From positions 1,121,897 to 1,129,937 of the forward strand of contig CP070773.1 in the NCBI GenBank assembly GCA_020345945.1: 8,041 bases of DNA, in the 5' to 3' direction. Made by a program: the position numbers and the translations under genes. The notes beneath the pieces were generated by a model. It saw only the letters and a list, made by a program, of their open reading frames with translations, was not told the origin of the DNA and did no database searches. Below, one piece after another: positions 1-6,644 of this stretch; within the stretch, counting starts at the first letter, position 1; every line of letters begins with the position of its first letter. Source of the DNA: Candidatus Bathyarchaeota archaeon (GTDB lineage: Archaea > Thermoproteota > Bathyarchaeia > RBG-16-48-13 > GCA-020345945).

Positions 1-2
1 AA

Positions 3-176
3 CCTCGACGCCATACCCAGGTCTGGAAATATGTGCGGGCACTTTCTTCTCTAGGTCTAATTACTACAAAGATCTCTGGCTCTGGCATTCAGGGAAAGAC
101 GACTCTTATCGGACTACCTCTTCCGGCAAGAGACTTGGAGAGAGAACTCTTCAATATTCTGAAAGGGGTCTCCTAA
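3..176 (+). CDS. C-terminal fragment of an Orc1/Cdc6-type DNA replication initiator (5' end outside window)
   Basis: An open frame enters from the left edge (codon phase from base 3) and ends at TAA 174-176, giving 57 residues. The peptide has a winged-helix core reading ...VWKYVRALSSLGLIT, then a wing containing GSGIQGKTTLIGL. This matches the pattern at the end of archaeal Orc1/Cdc6 proteins, where a helix ending in 'GLI..K' is followed by 'S.G..GKT..I.L'. In that family the C-terminal winged helix contacts origin DNA, and the AAA+ ATPase domain lies upstream, here outside the window. The stop codon is one base before the GTG of the next gene, so the two are probably co-transcribed. Archaeal origins often lie next to orc1/cdc6; any such origin would be to the left of the window. 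An unrelated winged-helix protein remains possible because only the last domain is visible. Confidence 0.72.
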   Translation, partial: PRRHTQVWKYVRALSSLGLITTKISGSGIQGKTTLIGLPLPARDLERELFNILKGVS

Positions 177-177
177 A

Positions 178-471
178 GTGACTAAGGCTGATATTAGATC
201 TCCAATTGAGGATGTGTTCTCTTCCAGGGGAAGAGTAAGGATTCTAAAAGTCCTTGTCAGCGCAGGTGAGCTTAATATCACTGAAATAGCTCGAAGGGCT
301 GGATTAAACTATGCTGGTACAAATCGTCATCTTGAAGCTCTGAGAAGAATGGGACTTCTCGATGAGAAATCATTCGGCAAGATCAGAATATTTAGATACA
401 GGTCTGAAGATCCACGAGCTAAAGCAATAGAACAGTTAATGAACTCTTGGCAATCCTCCACAAGCCTCTGA
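178..471 (+). CDS. Small winged-helix DNA-binding protein (ArsR/MarR-like), coupled to orc1/cdc6
   Basis: A 97-aa protein made almost entirely of one winged helix-turn-helix domain. Residues 12-28 form the first helix (VFSSRGRVRILKVLVSA). Residues 31-43 (ELNITEIARRAGL) are the first helix of the HTH, residues 45-59 the recognition helix (YAGTNRHLEALRRMG), and residues 61-75 the basic wing (LDEKSFGKIRIFRYR). There is no ligand-binding domain, metal-binding cysteine or membrane segment. The start is GTG 178, with AAAGGGG (162-168) nine bases upstream; it lies one base after the TAA of the upstream gene, implying translational coupling. Single-domain proteins of this type are common in TACK archaea, mostly without known targets. 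A role in transcription or in origin-associated DNA binding is inference from the domain and the neighbour only. Confidence 0.8.
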   Translation: MTKADIRSPIEDVFSSRGRVRILKVLVSAGELNITEIARRAGLNYAGTNRHLEALRRMGLLDEKSFGKIRIFRYRSEDPRAKAIEQLMNSWQSSTSL

Positions 472-487
472 AACCATTCCCTCTCGA

Positions 488-523
488 AGATTCAGCTCAG
501 TATTGAAGAGAGAAATTGAATCT
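488..523. repeat. Short inverted repeat in the gap before moaC
   Basis: AGATTCA (488-494) is matched by its exact reverse complement TGAATCT (517-523), with a 22-base spacer. It sits just past the stop of the winged-helix gene. No oligo-T tract follows, so a terminator is not supported. It could be a weak RNA hairpin or chance. The rest of the 472-622 gap shows no gene, and I could not pick out a convincing TATA box for the moa operon. Confidence 0.25.
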
Positions 524-622
524 CTTTCTCTCGAGGATTAAGACTATTAGAAGGTTTGATGAAGTTACGACTGCCAAAATCTAGCTTAGTTAACTTGATC
601 GAAGAAGTATGAGGTCTAAGTT

Positions 623-1087
623 TTGTCTGAAGATCAGATCGAACATTCCATGGTCGATGTGGGCAGTAAACCTGTAGTTTACCGCCAAGCTTCTGCAGCA
701 GGCAAGATAGCCTTGAAACCAAGTACCATTGAAATGATCAAGACCAGCAAAATCGAGAAAGGAGACCCCTTTCCTGTGGCAAGAGTGGCTGCAATCCTCG
801 CAGCCAAGAATACAAGCTCGATAATACCAATGTGTCACAATATTCCATTGACAAGTGTTGAGATAGAGTTCGATCTGCTTGATGCGGGGGTCCAGGTTCG
901 AAGTATTGTAAGAGCATTCTGGAAGACTGGGGTTGAGATGGAAGCGTTGACGGCAACAACCGTTGCTCTGCTCACAGTTTGGGACATGGTCAAGCAATAC
1001 GAGAAGGACAGTGAAGGACAGTATCCGGAGACTAGAATTCTCGAAGTTAGAGTAGACAAGAAGATTAAGAGGTCTCCAGATGAGTAG
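623..1087 (+). CDS. moaC: Cyclic pyranopterin monophosphate synthase MoaC
   Basis: A 154-aa protein of the usual MoaC length. MoaC converts the 3',8-cyclo-GTP product made by MoaA into cyclic pyranopterin monophosphate, the first pterin intermediate of the molybdenum cofactor. Key family residues are present. MVDVGSK is at 10-16, and KGD at 46-48 holds the lysine equivalent to E. coli K51. PMCHNIP at 69-75 holds the catalytic histidine H72. KTGVEMEALT at 101-110 holds the glutamates E105 and E107. WDMVK at 120-124 holds D121 and K124. The start is TTG 623: an in-frame TAA lies at 617-619, and GAGGT (611-615) is seven bases upstream, a good Shine-Dalgarno. The next in-frame ATG (650) would still keep MVDV but has no comparable ribosome site. 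The gene overlaps moaB by 8 bp (ATGAGTAG), so translation is coupled. Confidence 0.95.
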   Translation: MSEDQIEHSMVDVGSKPVVYRQASAAGKIALKPSTIEMIKTSKIEKGDPFPVARVAAILAAKNTSSIIPMCHNIPLTSVEIEFDLLDAGVQVRSIVRAFWKTGVEMEALTATTVALLTVWDMVKQYEKDSEGQYPETRILEVRVDKKIKRSPDE

Positions 1088-1610
1088 TACCTCGAAGAGC
1101 CATAAGAAGAGTGCTCCTACAAATCTTGGATTTGGCGTTGCCACTGTAAGCACTTCTAGATCTCAAAAGGTAGAGAAAGGTATCTCAGTCACTGATATCT
1201 CCGGGGACCTGATTGAAGAACACATAGTTCGTGCCGGAAATAGAGTCATAGATCGGTCAATTATTCCGGACAATAGGGAAAAAATTCTTGAGTGGATCAA
1301 ATCTTGTCTGCAAACCCCTCAAATAGATGCAATTATCACCTGTGGTGGTACAGGAATAAGCAGATCTGATGTGACAATCGAGACCGTGAAAGAGTTGCTT
1401 GATAAAGAACTACCAGGATTCGGAGATCTTTTCCGTGTACTAAGTTTCGAGAAGATTGGTTCAGCAGCCTTCGTCTCTCGTGCGCTTGCCGGCATCTCCG
1501 AGAACAAAGTAGTCTTCTGTATTCCAGGCTCCCCTGATGCTGCTGAACTGGCTATGGTTAGACTTGTGTTGCCTGAAGTCGGTCATATTGTGAAACATAT
1601 CCGGGAGTGA
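1080..1610 (+). CDS. moaB: Molybdopterin adenylyltransferase-type protein MoaB/Mog
   Basis: A 176-aa protein of the MoaB/Mog fold. Archaeal MoaB (characterised in Pyrococcus furiosus) adenylylates molybdopterin ahead of Mo or W insertion, so it is likely the active adenylyltransferase here. Family signatures: the D38/SGD (41-43) region after an N-terminal beta strand, ITCGGTGISRSDVTIETV at 86-103 (glycine-rich MPT-binding loop, D97), LPGFGDLFR at 111-119, and IPGSPDA at 148-154. About 16 polar, basic residues precede the conserved core. The start is ATG 1080 with GAGGT (1069-1073) six bases upstream; it overlaps the end of moaC by 8 bp. The stop is followed after only 7 bp by moaA, so moaC-moaB-moaA is one operon. 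No linked moaD, moaE or moeA is visible, and these must lie elsewhere. Confidence 0.93.
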   Translation: MSSTSKSHKKSAPTNLGFGVATVSTSRSQKVEKGISVTDISGDLIEEHIVRAGNRVIDRSIIPDNREKILEWIKSCLQTPQIDAIITCGGTGISRSDVTIETVKELLDKELPGFGDLFRVLSFEKIGSAAFVSRALAGISENKVVFCIPGSPDAAELAMVRLVLPEVGHIVKHIRE

Positions 1611-1617
1611 GGAATAT

Positions 1618-2559
1618 TTGGTCAAATCTGTTCCCCTGTATGACTCATTTGGTCGGTCTCTAAACAATCTCCGAATTCTTGTGACCCAACAATGCAATTT
1701 TCGCTGTCCATATTGTCATCGAGAAGGTATGCTTCCCTCACCCGTTGAGATGACTCCTCAGGAGTTGGAGATGATTGTTCGTCTTTCTACTGAGTTCGGC
1801 GTGACCGATGTAAAACTCACTGGTGGAGAACCCCTGATGAGAGAAGACCTCGAAGAGATAGTCAGACGGATTCATTCAATCCCAAATATTCGTGATATAT
1901 CCATGACAACAAATGCTTCTTCTCTTGTTTCTCGTGCTGCGTCTCTAGGACGTGCCGGCCTGCAACGTGTCAACGTAAACCTCCTATCTCTGGACCCTTC
2001 GGTCTATCGACGTTATACTGGTGGGGACCTCGAGGATACTAAAAGGGGCATAGAGGCTGCCATCAGTGCTGACCTGAATCCGATAAAAGTAAACATGCTC
2101 ATTTTGAAGGGCGTCAACAGTCAAGAGATTCCAGCAATGATGGAATACTGCGGCATACTGGGGGCAATTCTCCAGATTCTGGAGCTTGAACAAGTTAACA
2201 TCACGGACGAGTACTATCAAAAATATCACTTCGATCTCTCTGGAATAGAGAAAATGTTAGAACGGAAGGCAAGAACAATTCAAGTTAGGGAAAGGATGCA
2301 GAATCGGAAGGTGTATCATCTCCCAAATGTTCAGGTTGAGGTCGTGCATCCCATGGAGAACACTTCTTTCTGTGCGAAATGTACTAGGCTTCGACTTACG
2401 ACTGATGGAAAGCTTAAGCCCTGCCTTATGAGAAATGACAACTTGGTTGATATTCTCACTCCTCTACGCAGAGGAGCGACCAAGGAGGAACTCAGAGAGC
2501 TCTTCACTCGCGCAGTTGTTTCAAGAGCTCCTTTTTTCCAGACCAGACAGGGACCGTAG
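1618..2559 (+). CDS. moaA: GTP 3',8-cyclase MoaA (radical SAM)
   Basis: A 313-aa radical SAM enzyme that rearranges GTP to 3',8-cyclo-7,8-dihydro-GTP, the substrate of MoaC. The SAM-binding [4Fe-4S] cluster motif CX3CX2C is C26-C30-C33, followed by TGGEPL (68-73). The second, substrate-binding [4Fe-4S] cluster has C252, C255 and C269 (CX2CX13C); arginines R257 and R259 between them match the GTP-contacting pair of the family. The start is TTG 1618 with GTGAGG (1607-1612), overlapping the moaB stop, five bases upstream. The protein ends ...QTRQGP and lacks the terminal Gly-Gly of bacterial MoaA. Core strands also differ from the bacterial consensus: TTNA for TTNG (97-100) and VNLLSLDP for VSLDSLDP (120-127). 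From memory, archaeal MoaA proteins often vary at these sites and lack GG, so I consider it functional. Confidence 0.95.
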   Translation: MVKSVPLYDSFGRSLNNLRILVTQQCNFRCPYCHREGMLPSPVEMTPQELEMIVRLSTEFGVTDVKLTGGEPLMREDLEEIVRRIHSIPNIRDISMTTNASSLVSRAASLGRAGLQRVNVNLLSLDPSVYRRYTGGDLEDTKRGIEAAISADLNPIKVNMLILKGVNSQEIPAMMEYCGILGAILQILELEQVNITDEYYQKYHFDLSGIEKMLERKARTIQVRERMQNRKVYHLPNVQVEVVHPMENTSFCAKCTRLRLTTDGKLKPCLMRNDNLVDILTPLRRGATKEELRELFTRAVVSRAPFFQTRQGP

Positions 2560-2583
2560 CCAAACCAGCTTATATCTGACATT

Positions 2584-3858
2584 TCAGACCTTAGTCGACG
2601 CATAGATCTTCTTTGCCATTGAAGGGTTGCCTGAGATGAATTCAATCTCCTTCTCTTTTAGTCTCAGCCATTTACTGATTTTTGCAGCCTCAGTAGTCGA
2701 GTTCGAAAAGATCACAGCAATGTAGGGTAGTTCAACTCTGATGGCGGATCTTATTGAGCAATGACACCTGGAGGCGATCTTCTCACCAATTTCTCGAGTT
2801 ATATGCCTTCTTCCCCTCGATCTAGCCATATCTCTTATTCGAGTTGGAAACTGGTATGAGGTCCATCCTCCCTGTGTCTCCTCACGTGATAAAGCTACGC
2901 CCCCTGTCATAGTCTCGATAGCGTAAGGTAGCAACCTCCAGTTTTGCTTACTTCTCATTCTGCTAAAGATTACATCGGCCCTTGCAAGGGCATCCATTGC
3001 CCTAGAGAGATCGCTACTACCTTTGTATTCTCTCGGGATGTTCTCATAGATCCATTCGAAGAGCATCTCGTATTTGACCTCCGAGGAATTTGCCACCTCT
3101 CTTGCGTCGAGGATGCTCTCCGCGTTGAATATACCTCTCAAAGTTTTGAAGACTGAGTCCCTCCTCTCTCTCAAGGAGAGAGAAGCAGCTTCCTTGATTG
3201 TGACTTCTTTCATTCCCTCGGATATTGTCTGAAGATCTAGGATTGCTGCTCTAGCGTCTCCTCTCGCCCGTTCAGCAATGAGGCTAAGAGCTTCTGGATC
3301 CACAGTTATCCCCTCGTTCTCAGATATTCTAGTCAAGAGAGCCGTTATCTCCCTCTTTCTAACGGGTTTGAACTCAATCATAATGCAGCGGGATCTAAGG
3401 GTTGAGAACCTTGGGTTCCATGGGTCATTTGCTGTCAAGACTATTGGCAACTTGGTTTGCTTCTGCATCTGGATGATTGCTGGAGTTCCTCCGCGGTCTC
3501 TCGTCCCAGAGACCCCATCTACCTCATCTAGTAGGATGATCCTTCTCTGTTTTGTAAGTGGTGAACTCTGAGAAGCTCTTCCAGCAATCCTCTCAATCTT
3601 CTTGGCAGTTCTCCAGTCGCTGGCGTTCATTTCGACGAGGTCGTATCTCCTCTCTCTAGCTAGGGCTTGGACAAGGGAAGTCTTCCCTACTCCTTGGGGC
3701 CCGTATAATAAGGCTGCTTTCTTGCGTGGAGTCTCTCCTTTCTCCCATGAATCGATCCACTTAAGAAACTTGGAAATAGACTCCCCATTCCCTACAATAT
3801 CGTTGACTTTGTCAGGTCTATATTTCTCTGTCCAAGGTTCTGTGGTGACTTCAGACAC
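2584..3858 (-). CDS. rfcL: Replication factor C large subunit
   Basis: A 424-aa AAA+ protein, the large subunit of the archaeal clamp loader that opens PCNA and places it on primer-template DNA with four small subunits. The N-terminus has the RFC box WTEKYRP (9-15). Walker A is GPQGVGKT (53-60) and Walker B LLDEVD (109-114), where the large subunit's DEVD/DE-D form replaces the DEAD of the small one. Sensor 1 is LTAND (141-145). The arginine-finger-like SRC is 156-158, and sensor 2 lies in GDARAAILDL (200-209). A helical collar region fills the C-terminal half. The end (...KKIYASTKV) has no PCNA-interacting QxxLxxFF motif, which some archaeal RFC large subunits carry. The start is GTG 3858, with a GGATGA sequence just upstream. 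It lies 25 bp downstream of the rfcS stop and is convergent with moaA across 24 bp. Confidence 0.93.
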   Translation of the reverse strand: MSEVTTEPWTEKYRPDKVNDIVGNGESISKFLKWIDSWEKGETPRKKAALLYGPQGVGKTSLVQALARERRYDLVEMNASDWRTAKKIERIAGRASQSSPLTKQRRIILLDEVDGVSGTRDRGGTPAIIQMQKQTKLPIVLTANDPWNPRFSTLRSRCIMIEFKPVRKREITALLTRISENEGITVDPEALSLIAERARGDARAAILDLQTISEGMKEVTIKEAASLSLRERRDSVFKTLRGIFNAESILDAREVANSSEVKYEMLFEWIYENIPREYKGSSDLSRAMDALARADVIFSRMRSKQNWRLLPYAIETMTGGVALSREETQGGWTSYQFPTRIRDMARSRGRRHITREIGEKIASRCHCSIRSAIRVELPYIAVIFSNSTTEAAKISKWLRLKEKEIEFISGNPSMAKKIYASTKV

Positions 3859-3883
3859 GTGCCTTTCATCCGTTCATTTCGGG

Positions 3884-4834
3884 CTATTTCAGAAGGGCGA
3901 TCTTTGCTAGCAGGCTACTTATCTGGATCTCGCCATCGGATCCTTGCGAGAGTCTGTATTCGGTCTCTCCAACTGCTTCCACAAGCCACATTTTTGTGTC
4001 TTCCGATAGGTCCAGAGACAGAGTCTCCTTATGGATCTGTCTGATGATATCTGACTCTGATATTCCATCTTCGATTAGCATAGCTCTTAGTTGGCTTCTT
4101 GCTTCAATGAATCTCCTGTCCAAGGCTGCTTCTAACATCTCCCTAACTTTGGGAGGGTTCGCTTTTCCAGCAACTGAATATATGATTTGATTTGTGATCT
4201 CTTCACTTTGTGCGGCTGCTGTCTGCAGCATGTTTATTGCTCTACGAAGATCGCCGTTACATATCTCAAGGATACCGTTGATCCCTGTATCATCGATTCT
4301 TATTTGTTCCTTCTCAGCTATGTATTTGATCCGTTCCGAGATCTCGTTGTTTGAGAGAGGTGTGAATCTGAAGACTGCGCATCTAGATTGGATTGGGTCG
4401 ATTATCCTCCCTGAATAGTTGCAGATCAGGATGAACCTGCAGCTCTCCGTGTATCTTTCCATGGTTCTCCTTAATGCGTGTTGGGCTTCGGAGGTCATCT
4501 GGTCTGCCTCATCTAGAATCAGGATCTTGAAAGGGATCTCTCCTAGGGTCCTAATCCTTGCGAAGTTCTTGATCTTGTCTCTAACGACGTTGATGCCTCT
4601 CTCGTCACTGGCATTGAGTTCCATGATCGAGGCTGTCGCGTTATCGCTATAGAGATCTCTTGACAGGCAGAGAGCTGCTGTTGTCTTTCCAGTACCTGGA
4701 GGGCCAGCAAATAGGCAATGAGGCATCGTTTTCTTCTCTGCGAAGGTCATCAATCTGTTTACGATTTCCTCTTGGTTTACGATTCCAGACAGATTTCTTG
4801 GTCTATACTTTTCGACCCAAAGACCGATGCTCAC
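3884..4834 (-). CDS. rfcS: Replication factor C small subunit
   Basis: A 316-aa AAA+ clamp-loader small subunit of standard length. It begins with the RFC box WVEKYRPRNL (6-15), then Walker A GPPGTGKT (44-51), ELNASDERG (72-80), and Walker B ILDEAD with the DEAD box near 108-111. Sensor 1 is ICNYSGRI (137-144, N139), the SRC arginine finger is 150-152, and sensor 2 is GDLRRAIN (194-201, R197). The ATPase core is uninterrupted, so there is no intein, which some archaeal rfcS genes carry. The start is GTG 4834. GAGG (minus strand, 4848-4845) is ten bases upstream; an ATG between the two is out of frame. It is the first gene of an rfcS-rfcL operon with a probable promoter at 4879-4886. Confidence 0.96.
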   Translation of the reverse strand: MSIGLWVEKYRPRNLSGIVNQEEIVNRLMTFAEKKTMPHCLFAGPPGTGKTTAALCLSRDLYSDNATASIMELNASDERGINVVRDKIKNFARIRTLGEIPFKILILDEADQMTSEAQHALRRTMERYTESCRFILICNYSGRIIDPIQSRCAVFRFTPLSNNEISERIKYIAEKEQIRIDDTGINGILEICNGDLRRAINMLQTAAAQSEEITNQIIYSVAGKANPPKVREMLEAALDRRFIEARSQLRAMLIEDGISESDIIRQIHKETLSLDLSEDTKMWLVEAVGETEYRLSQGSDGEIQISSLLAKIALLK

Positions 4835-4878
4835 TGAAGCACATCCTCAATAATTCAAAGTGAATACTGATTCTGATC

Positions 4879-4886
4879 TATTTAGG
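4879..4886 (-). promoter_or_regulatory. Probable TATA element of the rfcS-rfcL operon
   Basis: Read on the minus strand, the sequence is CCTAAATA. Its centre is about 48 bases upstream of the rfcS GTG. A start of transcription some 24-26 bases downstream would fall near 4857, leaving a short leader of roughly 25 bases that contains the GAGG ribosome site at 4845-4848. Spacing fits an archaeal TBP/TFB promoter. Assigned by eye; no consensus score was computed. Confidence 0.45.
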
Positions 4887-4901
4887 ATTGCTTTCGACTA
4901 C

Positions 4902-4909
4902 AAAAAAAA
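4902..4909 (-). terminator. Oligo-T terminator after the glutamate-synthase-like gene
   Basis: Eight consecutive A on the plus strand are a T8 tract on the minus strand, 77 bases past the stop of the gene that ends at 4987. Archaeal RNA polymerase terminates at such U-runs without needing a hairpin. The tract lies upstream of the rfc promoter element, so it would insulate the two transcripts. Confidence 0.55.
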
Positions 4910-4970
4910 CTACCTCGTAAGAAAGTTTCCCTGCAAGAAGACAGAGAAGGATGGTTCGCGGTTGATCATG

Positions 4971-4976
4971 AAAAAA
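4971..4976 (-). terminator. Second, weaker oligo-T tract just after the same gene
   Basis: Minus-strand T6 preceded by a run of C, beginning 10 bases past the TAA at 4987-4989. Together with the T8 tract further on, it could form a two-step termination zone. Six T alone is weak evidence. Confidence 0.35.
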
Positions 4977-4986
4977 TGGGGGGAGG

Positions 4987-6576
4987 TTATGAAAGGATCT
5001 GTTCCATCGCGTCCTGCTCGATGTCTTCGAGGAGAGGTATGCCTGTGACTTTGGTCGCTCGTGTAGACAGGGAAGCAATATCGTCTCTATCGACCAGATC
5101 TAGCTTCCACTTTCTTGCACCTGCGAGAAGTTGTTGTAGTCCTACCCCAATTCGGTCGGTCCAATACGTGTAGAGTCCTATAGCGCCGTGTGGTATCTTC
5201 TTGAAGTCTTGGCCGTATCTCTCCTGTAGTTCAGATGCACAGAGGAAGAACTGTTCGGGAGTCTCGCCATACTGTTCTTTGAAGTTCTTCGGGAGCTTCC
5301 CTTCGTCTGCTAGTTTGGCGAAGTAGTCGGCTTTCATGGCTGCGGTCATTGGCGACCTTCCCATCGCTATCGCTTTCACGAATGGGCTATCTCCGAAGTT
5401 GCTGAGAGCAATTGACTTGAAGATCTGTGTCTCGTTGATGAATCCTCCTCCCATTCCAATCGTTGGGATATGCTTTCCTTTGCTCTTTAGGATGTGGGCG
5501 CATTTCAAGACCTGTGCTTCAAGGTATACTGTTGGTGTGCTGCATTCGTTCATCATTGGGACTGGGCTCATGCCTGTACCGCCACCAGCTCCATCAAAGG
5601 TGACGTGATCGATCTTTGCTTCTGATGCTAGCTTCATTGTGAATGCTACTGCTGCAGGTCTATATGCTCCAGTCTTTAGAAAGACTTGTTTGGCTCCTTG
5701 TTCTCTGAGCCATTCTATGTCCTCGATGAATCCTTCCTCGCTTGGCATTCCTACTCTGCTGTGTCTCTCGAACGTCTTGAATGCTCCTGCTTTGAAGGCT
5801 GCTTGTACTGCTTTATCTTCGGGATCAGGGATGACTAAGTATCCTCTGCTCTTGAGTGTCAGTGCTCGCTCTAGAGTTGGAAGTCTGACTTCGCCGCCGA
5901 TTGCTTTCGCGCCTTGTCCCCACTTCCTTTCAATAACATTCACTTCCAGCTTTGAAAGTGCATAGACGTCTGTTCCAAGACGTTGATCCTCAACATTTGT
6001 CTGGACAGAGATGTCTCCGTGTTTTCCATCCCAGAACTCTCTAAACGCTTTCACTCTGTGTTCTAGATCCTTGGAGTATACGATTTTTCCATTCTCTATT
6101 CTTGACTCTGGGTCCATTCCGCATACGTTCTCTCCAAGCTGGATTATCGTACCTGAGATTGCTGCTCCTACAGCCATGGAGTCCCAGTACACTTTTGCGA
6201 TCATAGTTGAGCCCAAACCTGCAACATAGACCGGTATCTTCAGTAGTACATTTCCTACTTGTGTGCTGATGTCTGCTGCTGGGAATAATGCCTTGTCTGA
6301 AGAGGCTTCGATTCCTTCGGCCCCGAGCATTGTTGTCTGGATCTGGAATTCTCCCCAGCCTAGACCATAATCCTTGTTTGATCCTGCCGTGGACTGACCA
6401 AATTGTTCAGGTGCGGGATATAGGACTTCTCTGCCTCGGAATGCAGATTTGCTTATCTCACACATTATTGGACAGTTGCTTATGCAGATCGGGCACATGC
6501 CGTTGAAGGGGCTGACATCTCTGACTCTTGTTGTGGTTCCAGTTGTAGAATTGGCGTTCAAGTTTATTTCTGGCAA
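4987..6576 (-). CDS. FMN-binding glutamate-synthase-family protein with N-terminal four-cysteine motif
   Basis: A 529-aa protein with the FMN/2-oxoglutarate barrel of glutamate synthase. Barrel signatures are KWGQGAKAIGGEVRLP (218-233), FLKTGAYRP (299-307), FDGAGGGTGMSPVP (327-340) and IGMGGGF (373-379), followed by KAIAMGRSP (401-409). The N-terminus has a cysteine cluster, C28-X2-C31-X3-C35-X3-C39, likely an Fe-S site or a metal site. It lacks the glutamine amidotransferase domain and the usual cysteine motif of the 3Fe-4S cluster after the barrel, so it is not a standard GOGAT. I recognise the family as 'glutamate-synthase-related', for which I know no settled reaction. The start is TTG 6576, directly after an in-frame TGA, with AGGAG nine bases upstream. 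It is divergent from an NrpR-like regulator, suggesting a link to nitrogen metabolism. Methylamine-glutamate methyltransferase subunit C-like annotation is a possible but unsupported alternative. Confidence 0.82.
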   Translation of the reverse strand: MPEINLNANSTTGTTTRVRDVSPFNGMCPICISNCPIMCEISKSAFRGREVLYPAPEQFGQSTAGSNKDYGLGWGEFQIQTTMLGAEGIEASSDKALFPAADISTQVGNVLLKIPVYVAGLGSTMIAKVYWDSMAVGAAISGTIIQLGENVCGMDPESRIENGKIVYSKDLEHRVKAFREFWDGKHGDISVQTNVEDQRLGTDVYALSKLEVNVIERKWGQGAKAIGGEVRLPTLERALTLKSRGYLVIPDPEDKAVQAAFKAGAFKTFERHSRVGMPSEEGFIEDIEWLREQGAKQVFLKTGAYRPAAVAFTMKLASEAKIDHVTFDGAGGGTGMSPVPMMNECSTPTVYLEAQVLKCAHILKSKGKHIPTIGMGGGFINETQIFKSIALSNFGDSPFVKAIAMGRSPMTAAMKADYFAKLADEGKLPKNFKEQYGETPEQFFLCASELQERYGQDFKKIPHGAIGLYTYWTDRIGVGLQQLLAGARKWKLDLVDRDDIASLSTRATKVTGIPLLEDIEQDAMEQILS

Positions 6577-6585
6577 TCATCATTA

Positions 6586-6590
6586 CTCCT
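6586..6590 (-). promoter_or_regulatory. Shine-Dalgarno that fixes a TTG start
   Basis: The minus strand reads AGGAGTAATGATGATTG. AGGAG lies nine bases before TTG 6576-6574, good spacing. The two ATG codons in between are in another frame, and the first is only two bases from the AGGAG, too close for initiation. The codon before TTG is TGA, so the gene cannot extend further upstream. Confidence 0.6.
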
Positions 6591-6625
6591 GTCATCGTTC
6601 GGTGTTTTTTCTTGCCTGGAGAATC

Positions 6626-6644
6626 CCGTAATGACATATTACGG
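6626..6644. promoter_or_regulatory. Inverted repeat 1, probable operator over the promoter of the glutamate-synthase-like gene
   Basis: CCGTAAT (6626-6632) and ATTACGG (6638-6644) are perfect complements around a 5-base spacer, GACAT. On the minus strand the repeat contains TAATAT, the best TATA-like stretch for the leftward gene; a start near 6613 would give a leader of about 37 bases. A repressor bound here would mask that promoter. It directly abuts inverted repeat 2. The binding protein is not shown; the adjacent NrpR-like regulator is the obvious candidate. Confidence 0.55.

Noticed and set aside
590..1153. A 187-codon minus-strand frame opposite moaC
   Set aside because: It lies antisense to a clear MoaC with all catalytic residues, has an unusual cysteine- and leucine-rich composition, and resembles no family I know. 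A shadow frame.
3884..4834. Possible intein in rfcS
   Set aside because: The ATPase core reads straight through from Walker A to sensor 2 at normal family spacing; no insertion is present.
5336..5965. Plus-strand frames of 90 and 108 codons inside the glutamate-synthase-like gene
   Set aside because: They are reverse-strand shadows of a conserved barrel-coding region and have no ribosome site or recognisable domain.
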